Source: CAYJDR01 sp964368965
Lineage (GTDB): Bacteria > Chrysiogenota > Deferribacteres > Deferribacterales > Mucispirillaceae
Assembly (NCBI GenBank): GCA_964368965.1
Contig: CAYJDR010000021.1
Span: 1 to 39,731, forward strand
Reading direction: 5' to 3'
Length of the DNA stretch: 39,731 nucleotides
The position numbers and the translations under genes were made by a program. Positions 32,875 to 39,731 of the stretch are shown here, piece after piece (the first letter of the stretch is position 1; each line of letters opens with the position of its first letter). The notes beneath the pieces are model-generated. The model was not told the DNA's origin and made no database searches. It saw nothing but the letters and a program-made list of their open reading frames with translations.

Positions 32875-34887
32875 TTAAACCTTGAATGAGGCAACCAATG
32901 CTTTCAAGTTTTCTGTGCGCATTTGTAAGTGTGATACAGTTTTAGCCACTTCACTAACTGCTATATTGCTCTCCTCAATACCTGTAACGATTGTTTGGGT
33001 GCTAGTAGACACAGCTTGTATGATATTGAATTGCTCTGTATTCTTTTCAGACAATAGTTCAGTATCTTGGTAGATTGACTGCACAGTTGATACAACATCT
33101 TCAAAGCCAGATGCTGTTTGCCCAATGCTATCTACACCTTCGTTAATATACTCACCAGATTTCAACATTTCGCTAGATGCGGCTTCGGAATCGGTTTGTA
33201 ATGTAGAGATAATGTTTTCAATTTCGCTTGTAGCTTTTTGTGTGCGTTCTGCAAGTTTGCGCACTTCATCTGCAACTACTGCAAACCCTCTGCCAGCCTC
33301 ACCAGCACGTGCAGCTTCAATAGCGGCGTTTAATGCAAGCAAGTTTGTTTGGTCTGCAATGTCATTAATAACGGTTAAGATATCACCGATATGTTCAGAG
33401 CTTTTTGACACCCTTGATATCGTTTGTGATAACGATGTAGATTGCTCACTAATCTTAACAACGTTACCTTGCACTGCAACAAGCTGTGCTTGGCCTTCAC
33501 TAGTGGAAGCAGTTGTTTCGTTTAATATTGCTAGGTTGTTATCAAATGCTACTTTTGATTCCTCTGCACTTTTGCTAATTAAAGACATGCTGGTAACAAT
33601 TTCGCTGACTTCAGCAGTTTGGCCATCAAATGTAACTGCTAACTCTTCCATAGTTGCAGCTAGCTCGTTGTTGCTTGTAGCGACTTCTTCCGCAGCTATT
33701 TTAACTTCAGTAATGATATTCTGAACATTTTCAACAAATGCATTGAAGTATGTGGAAAGCTCTTCCAATTCATCACGGCTAGTTGTTGTGATGCGCCTAG
33801 TTAAATCACCGTCACCTTCTGTGAAATCTTTAGTGATATTGATAAACCTTCTAAGTGGCGCTGTAACTGTTTTCATAATAACAAGTACAACAATAATGCC
33901 TATTGCAACAGCAATAATTGCCATGATATATGATGCAGTAGTCGTTAAATCTAACCTTTCAACCGTTGCAGCAGCATATTCTTCACTTCTAGTGTTTAGT
34001 GTTTTGATAACGCCATCTAAATGTTTGCTCATTTCTGCAAAAGCGTTTCTATTTTGTACTTTTAAGCCATCATATTCCACTTTGATATCTGCAAGGATAG
34101 CCGCAGTTTCTATTAAAGTATTGCCTGCTTTTTCAGCTGTCTCAATCATCTGAAAAGTAGTTGGTTGTTTAACAACTTTTTTAAGTGTAGCTAGTGCTGC
34201 TAAAACTTCCTTAGTGTTATCTGTAATAAATTTGAAGTCACTTGAAGTGAAAGTTTTAATAGTAAGGTAACCATAAACAACATCTTCAATAGCAGCTGTT
34301 AAGTGGTAGTTAGCTTCAATTGCTTTAGCGATACGGTTAGTATTTTCGACATCGCCATCTGCTATCGCTTTGTTCATATATCTGAACGCGTCTCCAGTGA
34401 GAGTCGAGATATTTTCGCGCGCTACATTTAATGCTTCGAGAAATTTTTCCTCTTGTGTTACAGACTCAGACGTAAGATCTAACAGCCTTGTTGTAGAAGC
34501 TAGGAATGCATCAATGCCTTTGTTTGTAGCTTCAAACTCATCGAGCAGCGATTGAATTAGTGGATCATCACCATTTTCATCAACCATATTTTTAACTAAC
34601 GCTTTAGTGCTATTAGCTTGCGCTAAAAATGCTTTTGCGCGCTCAGATCTAGCATTATCACCATCAATTGAAAAGTTAACAACATTGAGGTTTGCTAACA
34701 ATATCGAGTTTTTAACAGAGTTTTCTGCAAAGTTCAATGGATAGTATATCTCGTTAGAAGCTTTTGCTTCATTCGTAGACTTTTTTGCTAGTATCGAAAT
34801 TATTGCACCTTGCGCAATATATAGCATGATAAGTATAACTATACCTGCAACTATTTTCTTAGTAATTGTAAACCTAAATCCGTTCAT
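32875..34887 (-). CDS. Methyl-accepting chemotaxis protein (second of three)
   Basis: A 670-residue chemoreceptor with the same plan as its neighbours. Membrane helices lie at about 8-32 and 312-335, with a helical periplasmic sensor region between them. HAMP (PLRRFINITKDFTEGDGDLTRRITTTSRDELEELSTYF) and a signalling domain with the conserved hairpin tip follow. From HAMP to the C-terminus it is almost the same as the third receptor, while the sensor region differs clearly, so it probably detects another signal. The ATG has a strong GGAGG site. It has its own terminator and upstream region, so the three receptors are probably separate transcription units. Confidence 0.95.
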   Translation of the reverse strand: MNGFRFTITKKIVAGIVILIMLYIAQGAIISILAKKSTNEAKASNEIYYPLNFAENSVKNSILLANLNVVNFSIDGDNARSERAKAFLAQANSTKALVKNMVDENGDDPLIQSLLDEFEATNKGIDAFLASTTRLLDLTSESVTQEEKFLEALNVARENISTLTGDAFRYMNKAIADGDVENTNRIAKAIEANYHLTAAIEDVVYGYLTIKTFTSSDFKFITDNTKEVLAALATLKKVVKQPTTFQMIETAEKAGNTLIETAAILADIKVEYDGLKVQNRNAFAEMSKHLDGVIKTLNTRSEEYAAATVERLDLTTTASYIMAIIAVAIGIIVVLVIMKTVTAPLRRFINITKDFTEGDGDLTRRITTTSRDELEELSTYFNAFVENVQNIITEVKIAAEEVATSNNELAATMEELAVTFDGQTAEVSEIVTSMSLISKSAEESKVAFDNNLAILNETTASTSEGQAQLVAVQGNVVKISEQSTSLSQTISRVSKSSEHIGDILTVINDIADQTNLLALNAAIEAARAGEAGRGFAVVADEVRKLAERTQKATSEIENIISTLQTDSEAASSEMLKSGEYINEGVDSIGQTASGFEDVVSTVQSIYQDTELLSEKNTEQFNIIQAVSTSTQTIVTGIEESNIAVSEVAKTVSHLQMRTENLKALVASFKV

Positions 34888-34999
34888 TCTTAATCGCCTC
34901 CAAAAGCAATCATTTAGATATTTAATTTTATTAAGGTATTACAATACTACTAAGTTTAAAAAAAATAAAGAAAAATTTCTTTAATGTTTTATTTTTCAC

Positions 35000-35030
35000 G
35001 CAAAAAAGGTGGCAAACGTTTGCCACCTTT
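35000..35030 (-). terminator. Terminator of the third chemoreceptor gene, a perfect palindrome
   Basis: Positions 35005-35030 are a perfect 26-base palindrome (arms AAAGGTGGCAAAC and GTTTGCCACCTTT). On the minus strand it runs into six Ts, giving an intrinsic terminator 27 bases past the stop codon. The exact symmetry would also fit a protein-binding site. Confidence 0.8.
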
Positions 35031-35056
35031 AGATAATATTTTATTAATTAATTATA

Positions 35057-37072
35057 TCAAACTTTAAATGAAGCGACAAGTGCCTTTAAGTTTTCAGTAC
35101 GCATTTGTAGGTGCGATACAGTTTGAGCAACTTGGCTAACAGCGATATTGCTTTCCTCAATACCCGTAACGATTGTTTGAGTACTGCTTGAAACAGTTTG
35201 TATAATATTGAACTGCTCTGTATTCTTTTCAGACAATAGCTCAGTATCTTGATAGATTGACTGCACTGTTGCAACAACTTCTTCAAATCCAGCAGCAGTT
35301 TGCCCGATACTATCTACACCCTCATTAATATATTCGCCAGATTTTAGCATCTCATTTGATGCTGCTTCAGAATCTGTTTGTAATGTAGATATAATGTTTT
35401 CAATTTCACTTGTTGCTTTTTGCGTACGCTCTGCCAGTTTGCGCACCTCATCTGCAACCACTGCAAACCCTCTGCCAGCCTCACCAGCACGAGCAGCTTC
35501 GATAGCGGCGTTTAATGCAAGCAAGTTTGTTTGGTCTGCTATATCATTAATAACTGTTAAAATATCGCCGATATGTTCAGAGCTTTTCGACACCCTTGAT
35601 ATCGTTTGTGATAACGATGTAGATTGCTCACTAATTTTAACAACATTACCTTGCACCGCAATAAGTTGTGCTTGGCCTTCGCTTGTGGAAGTTGTTGTTT
35701 CATTTAATATATCTAAGTTGTTACAGAAAGCTGTTTTTGACTCTTCAGCGCTTTCACTAATTATAGACATGCTTGTCATAATCTCGCCAACTTGGTGCGT
35801 TTGGTCATCAAATGTAACAGCTAGCTCTTCCATTGTTGCAGCTAATTCATTGTTGCTTGTTGCAACTTCTTCTGCAGCGGCTTTAACTTCAATAATGATG
35901 TTTTGAACATTTGCCACAAATGCATTAAAGTATCTTGCAAGTTCTTCTAACTCGTCATGGCTAGTAGTTGTAATGCGCCTTGTTAAGTCGCCATCGCCCT
36001 CTGTAAAATCTTTAGTTGTGCTGATAAAGTTTCTAAGTGGTTGCACAATCGCCCTACGCACAACAAACATACTCACGATACCTACTAAAAGTGTCGATAG
36101 CACAAGTATAAATGATGTAAGTGTAGTGAACTGTAGCCTTGATGAAGTGGCTTCTGAATATGTTGCAACTCTATTATTCATCGCTGCTGAAATTTTATCT
36201 AGTTCTGCTTTCATTTTGTAGTAGATATCTCTATTTTCAGCTTTTATATCATTATATGATGCCATGATTTTATCTAACTCTGTTGCTGTTGATATAAGGT
36301 TTTTACTTGCTTCATCTGCTGCTTTTATAAACACTTGAACATCACTACGCTTAACTTGAACCTTCAAATTATTTACAGCTTCTGTTACAAGTGCAATAGA
36401 TTTCACAACTTCGTCCATGTCATATTTGCTGAGGTTTTTTGCATCAAAAAACTGCTTTGTAACCATAGCAACTGCCGACTTTAACTCCTCGCTGAGTTGA
36501 AGTGCATTTATAGTGTTTGACATTGCTGTAACATCGCCAGAATCTGCGATAATGTCTGCCCTCTTGGTAGATTCACTATGTATGGTGCTTGCGCTTGTAT
36601 CCATAATATTCAACTTTTCAATAAACTCGCTCTCCAGTGTCAACATGTCATCAATTATTGTAAATAAGTCATCATGTGTTCCGATATATAAGCCTGCCTG
36701 CGTATATGCCGCTTCCATTGTTGATGATAATTCATTAATTAGGTCGTTACTGTCACGGTGCTCGGCTAATAACTCTTGAAGCACAACTAAATCATCTTTT
36801 GAACTTTGTTGGAATGTTGCCGCACCACTTTTACGGGTTGGGTCAGCTGTGATAAGGTAGTTAACCAAGTTGATGTTGGTCAACAATAGTGAAGTATTAA
36901 GAGCAACTTCTGCATTTACAAATGGCACGTACACATCATTTGATGCGGTTGCCTCACGTGATGACACTGTTGATAATGAGTAATTAATAACCCCTTGCAC
37001 AACACCTATCATCAGTAGCACGACAGTGATAATTGCAACCTTTTTAGCAATTGTAAGTCTGAATATGTTCAT
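35057..37072 (-). CDS. Methyl-accepting chemotaxis protein (third of three)
   Basis: A 671-residue chemoreceptor. The first membrane helix is at about 9-32, a helical periplasmic sensor region at about 33-305, and the second helix at about 310-335 (LTSFILVLSTLLVGIVSMFVV). HAMP (PLRNFISTTKDFTEGDGDLTRRITTTSHDELEELARYF) and the methyl-accepting signalling domain follow. The stretch ISEQSTSLSQTISRVSKSSEHIGDILTVINDIADQTNLLALNAAIEAARAG is identical in the second receptor. The C-terminus LVASFKV is shared by all three and carries no CheR/CheB tether. The ATG has a GGAGG site five bases upstream. Confidence 0.95.
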   Translation of the reverse strand: MNIFRLTIAKKVAIITVVLLMIGVVQGVINYSLSTVSSREATASNDVYVPFVNAEVALNTSLLLTNINLVNYLITADPTRKSGAATFQQSSKDDLVVLQELLAEHRDSNDLINELSSTMEAAYTQAGLYIGTHDDLFTIIDDMLTLESEFIEKLNIMDTSASTIHSESTKRADIIADSGDVTAMSNTINALQLSEELKSAVAMVTKQFFDAKNLSKYDMDEVVKSIALVTEAVNNLKVQVKRSDVQVFIKAADEASKNLISTATELDKIMASYNDIKAENRDIYYKMKAELDKISAAMNNRVATYSEATSSRLQFTTLTSFILVLSTLLVGIVSMFVVRRAIVQPLRNFISTTKDFTEGDGDLTRRITTTSHDELEELARYFNAFVANVQNIIIEVKAAAEEVATSNNELAATMEELAVTFDDQTHQVGEIMTSMSIISESAEESKTAFCNNLDILNETTTSTSEGQAQLIAVQGNVVKISEQSTSLSQTISRVSKSSEHIGDILTVINDIADQTNLLALNAAIEAARAGEAGRGFAVVADEVRKLAERTQKATSEIENIISTLQTDSEAASNEMLKSGEYINEGVDSIGQTAAGFEEVVATVQSIYQDTELLSEKNTEQFNIIQTVSSSTQTIVTGIEESNIAVSQVAQTVSHLQMRTENLKALVASFKV

Positions 37073-37159
37073 AAGTTCCTCCGCTCACTTGGCAGCTATT
37101 ACCTTAATCGATAAAACAACATACCATAGACATTTTGCTGGCACTCACAAACATATGCA

Positions 37160-37197
37160 TAAAAAAAAGTGCCAACAGTATTAATATTGGCACTTTT
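37160..37197. terminator. Bidirectional-type terminator downstream of lysA
   Basis: AAAAGTGCCAA (37165-37175) and TTGGCACTTTT (37187-37197) form an 11-base stem. On the minus strand it continues into a run of eight Ts, ending lysA transcripts 25 bases past the stop codon. The plus strand has a weaker T-run. Confidence 0.82.
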
Positions 37198-37222
37198 ATT
37201 CAAATATTCAAGTGTTTATTCG

Positions 37223-38464
37223 TTAAAATTTTAATGTAGCGAACAAGTCTTGCAACGTTTCTGCCCTTCTTATCATTTCCAGAGTGCCATCAGTTTTATA
37301 TAAGAACTCGGCAGAACGTAATTTACCATTATAGTTAAAGCCCATAGCGTGACCGTGTGCACCAGTATCGTGTAATACGATAATATCGCCCATGTCAATC
37401 TTTGGAAGCATTCTATCTACTGCGAATTTGTCGTTGTTTTCACATAATGAGCCAACGATATCATACTTAACATTAGCTTCAGCGCCTTCTTTGCCAACAA
37501 CTGTAATATGGTGATATGCACCGTATAATGCTGGGCGCATTAAGTTCGCCATGCAAGCATCTAAACCTATGTAATTTTTATAAGTTTGTTTGTAATGGAT
37601 AGCTTTTGTAACTAAGTAGCCATAAGGTCCAGTAATTGCGCGCCCAAGTTCAAAAAATACTTTCGGCTTGTGGTTAGATGATGCAAAAGCACTATCATAC
37701 ACTGTTTTTACCTTCTCAGATAGAACAGCCCACTCAATTTTATCTTGTTCTGGACGGTATGGTATACCAACGCCACCACCTAAGTTAATGAACTCCATCT
37801 CGATATTTAGTTCACTAGAAATTTCACTTGCTAGTTCAAATAGTATTTTTGCAGTCTCTGCGAAGTAGTCTGGGTTGAGCTCGTTAGACGCAACCATAGT
37901 GTGCATGCCAAAGCGTTTAACGCCTTTTTGCATAACGATTTTATAAGCTTCTTTAATTTGTTCCGTAGTTAAGCCATATTTTGCTTCTTCAGGTGTTCCG
38001 ATGATGTCATTGCCACCTTTTAATGGCCCTGGGTTATACCTAAAGCAAACAAGCTCAGGTAGTGCGCCAACGTTTTTTTCGTAGTATTCGATATGTGTAA
38101 TATCGTCAAAGTTCATGATAGCGCCAAGTTCAGCAGCTTTTTTAAACTCGTTTGCTGGTGTTTCGTTAGATGTGAACATAATCATCTCGCCGCGAATTCC
38201 AGCTTGCTCTGCTAAATATAACTCTGCAATAGAGCTACAATCTGCGCCAAAGCCTTGCTCTGCTAGCACTCTCATGATGCTAGGGTTAGGAAGCGCTTTA
38301 ACTGCGAAATACTCTCTGAAACCGTCTGCCCATGAAAAAGCCGACAAGAACTCTTTCGCGTTAGCAACTATAGCTGCCTCATCGTAGATGTGGAATGGTG
38401 TAGGATATTTTGCAACAGCGTCTTCTAAAAACTGTTTATCAAATGGTAACTTCTTTTCAATCAT
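37223..38464 (-). CDS. lysA: Diaminopimelate decarboxylase
   Basis: LysA converts meso-diaminopimelate to lysine with pyridoxal phosphate. This fold-type III enzyme (413 residues) has the PLP lysine in REYFAVKALPNPSI (about 51), the glycine-rich phosphate site FINLGGGVGIPYRPEQ (about 227-241), and the C-terminal dimer-site residues GSLCENNDKFA and HDTGAHGHAMGFNYNG. It belongs to a LysA-like subgroup somewhat different from the E. coli enzyme, so a related amino-acid decarboxylase activity remains possible. The ATG at 38462-38464 has GAGG nine bases upstream. A TTG five codons earlier overlaps that site and is unlikely. Confidence 0.9.
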   Translation of the reverse strand: MIEKKLPFDKQFLEDAVAKYPTPFHIYDEAAIVANAKEFLSAFSWADGFREYFAVKALPNPSIMRVLAEQGFGADCSSIAELYLAEQAGIRGEMIMFTSNETPANEFKKAAELGAIMNFDDITHIEYYEKNVGALPELVCFRYNPGPLKGGNDIIGTPEEAKYGLTTEQIKEAYKIVMQKGVKRFGMHTMVASNELNPDYFAETAKILFELASEISSELNIEMEFINLGGGVGIPYRPEQDKIEWAVLSEKVKTVYDSAFASSNHKPKVFFELGRAITGPYGYLVTKAIHYKQTYKNYIGLDACMANLMRPALYGAYHHITVVGKEGAEANVKYDIVGSLCENNDKFAVDRMLPKIDMGDIIVLHDTGAHGHAMGFNYNGKLRSAEFLYKTDGTLEMIRRAETLQDLFATLKF

Positions 38465-38548
38465 TACAACTGCCCTCAATTTAATTTATCACGCATAATA
38501 ATGTATGATAATAATAATTGCAAGCATGTTTATGCTCACACGTTAAAA

Positions 38549-39631
38549 TTATCTTACTTTTTCACGTTGGTATACAATATAAACACTTAAGAAACTAAAC
38601 ACTATAATCGGTAAAAAGTTTGCAAGAAACGGCGTAAGTGTGCCTGTTTGCCCAAGTGAAAGCGTAACCGACTGCAACACCCAATAAACAACACCTAGCA
38701 CAAGCATCATCGACGCATTCTTCACTAGCGAATAGTTACGAGAAAAATTCACAGCTATCGGGAATGTGCACATCAGCAACACTATTACAGATATCGCGTT
38801 TGCAAACTTTTGGAAAAACAACATATCATATTTGCTGACATTGAGCCCTCTTGTCTCCATAATGCTAGATATTGCACTAAGTTGTGCAGGAGATAGTGAG
38901 CGTATATCTGTGATTGCTACACGCACAAGGTCGTCCCATAGTGCATTTTGTATATATTCGCTCTCAATATGTGTTACAACAGGTGGGTTTACAGTAACCT
39001 CTGCAACTTGTTTGTTAGTTATCAACCACTTGTCGCCCTCACGTTTTGCATGGTCGATAGATGTGATTGTAGAAACAGTGCTATTATCATCAAGGAAATA
39101 TTCTGTAATGCCGATAACCTCAGCGCTAAACATATCTACGACTTTAATATTTACAATGCCTGTATCGTTATCAATAAGCCAAAGGTTGTCGTATTGGGAA
39201 TATTTCACGTATGGCTCTTTCTTTATTTCAGCGAGCATTTGTTCACGGCCGATACGTGCTTCTGGGATTATCTTGTATTCCCACCATAACATAAACACAG
39301 CAACCGATGCCCCAGCAATTAGAAACGGCACCATGAGTGACCGCAACTTGCCACCAAGCGTAACATATGCTAACATTTCGTTACTGCGCATCAATAATAA
39401 TATGACAATGATAGTCGTAACTGATGATGATATTGGCATAGCAAGGTTATGGCTAAGCGCAACCGAATAAGCTTGAAGCTCTAGGAACTGAAATATTGTG
39501 TATGAATGTTCGCGCAACCCTTTAGAGTCACCCAGTACAGACGTAATCATTGACATTAGCGATACAAATAAATCAACTAATATCAGATACTTAACAAACA
39601 TTTTCAAGATATATATATGAAACTTATGCAT
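38549..39631 (-). CDS. LptF/LptG family permease (YjgP/YjgQ), lipopolysaccharide export
   Basis: A 360-residue inner-membrane protein of the YjgP/YjgQ family, which with LptB and LptC extracts lipopolysaccharide and passes it across the periplasm. Membrane helices lie at about 10-30, 55-80, 98-118, 270-292, 300-322 and 330-352. A periplasmic beta domain lies between the third and fourth (about 120-260). The segment YVTLGGKLRSLMVPFLIAG near the third helix is typical. LptF and LptG are hard to tell apart by eye, and the length fits LptG slightly better. The ATG has AAGGAAAG upstream. No partner lpt gene is visible, but the upstream neighbour may lie beyond the window. Confidence 0.9.
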   Translation of the reverse strand: MHKFHIYILKMFVKYLILVDLFVSLMSMITSVLGDSKGLREHSYTIFQFLELQAYSVALSHNLAMPISSSVTTIIVILLLMRSNEMLAYVTLGGKLRSLMVPFLIAGASVAVFMLWWEYKIIPEARIGREQMLAEIKKEPYVKYSQYDNLWLIDNDTGIVNIKVVDMFSAEVIGITEYFLDDNSTVSTITSIDHAKREGDKWLITNKQVAEVTVNPPVVTHIESEYIQNALWDDLVRVAITDIRSLSPAQLSAISSIMETRGLNVSKYDMLFFQKFANAISVIVLLMCTFPIAVNFSRNYSLVKNASMMLVLGVVYWVLQSVTLSLGQTGTLTPFLANFLPIIVFSFLSVYIVYQREKVR

Positions 39632-39731
39632 TTACTTTCCTTCATTTATCCACCATACAGCTATAGACAATCAAAAACTTTTGCTATACAATATGGATAT
39701 TACTAAACACTATAACAAATTAATATTATAG

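Noticed and set aside
39691..39731. Twelve-codon plus-strand ORF at the right edge
   Set aside because: Too short, no ribosome binding site, and it lies in the likely upstream region of the permease gene.
1..39731. CRISPR array, insertion sequence, prophage, tRNA or rRNA
   Set aside because: No regularly spaced repeats, no transposase or integrase, no tRNA cloverleaf and no rRNA motif were seen on either strand. Repeated DNA in 30.7-37.1 kb is explained by the paralogous chemoreceptor genes.

Overview
The window is AT-rich bacterial chromosome, almost fully coding, with short overlapping genes in long operons. An LPS-export permease (LptF/LptG type), ExbB/ExbD/TonB, periplasmic c-type cytochromes and a Tat-exported flavoprotein indicate a didermal bacterium that respires anaerobically. 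Three chemoreceptors imply it is motile. The mix fits Deferribacterota (Mucispirillum/Denitrovibrio-like) or a deltaproteobacterial-type lineage. That placement is inference from gene content only. A run of exactly 100 N at 8994-9093 shows the sequence is a scaffold from a draft assembly or MAG.

Layout. 1-3197 (minus): rimP-nusA-ylxR/L7Ae-infB, with infB cut by the window edge. A promoter and a terminator-like hairpin lie in the short rimP leader. 3198-3523: non-coding, including a GC-rich palindromic block. 3524-8907 (minus): surE-TPR protein-exbB-exbD-tonB with overlapping junctions. 8994-11058 (minus): a flavoprotein reductase and its multihaem cytochrome, the latter cut by the N gap, with a divergent Crp/Fnr-type regulator (11330-12037, plus). 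12103-15298 (minus): rpmH-rnpA-yidD-yidC-jag plus a TRASH-like membrane protein, with nested overlaps at its 5' end. 15379-22820 (minus): yebC-ruvC-ruvA-ruvB-radA-fabI and then a large unrecognised acidic protein with a Cys/His-rich linker. 22907-25002 (minus): slipin-coaBC. 25104-25976 (plus): yicC interrupted by one in-frame TGA. 25973-27546 (minus): a metallophosphoesterase and a Sel1-repeat protein. 27805-30585 (plus): a hybrid histidine kinase with two receiver domains. 30716-37072 (minus): three tandem paralogous methyl-accepting chemotaxis proteins. 37223-39631 (minus): lysA and an LptF/LptG-type permease.

How the genes relate. Most of the window is housekeeping: translation and transcription factors, the RNase P protein, membrane-protein insertion, Holliday-junction processing, fatty acid, CoA and lysine/peptidoglycan synthesis. 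The accessory parts are the flavocytochrome module with its regulator, the Ton-type operon with a large TPR partner, and the signalling block at 27.8-37.1 kb. I saw no CRISPR array, insertion sequence, prophage, tRNA or rRNA.

Most worth following up: the 814-residue orphan protein downstream of fabI; the single in-frame TGA in an otherwise full-length yicC; the terminator-like hairpin between promoter and start codon of the rimP-infB operon; the GC-rich structured block at 3361-3515; divergent promoters with overlapping -10 boxes at 25.05 kb; and the flavoprotein that seems to lack part of the classical fumarate reductase active site.
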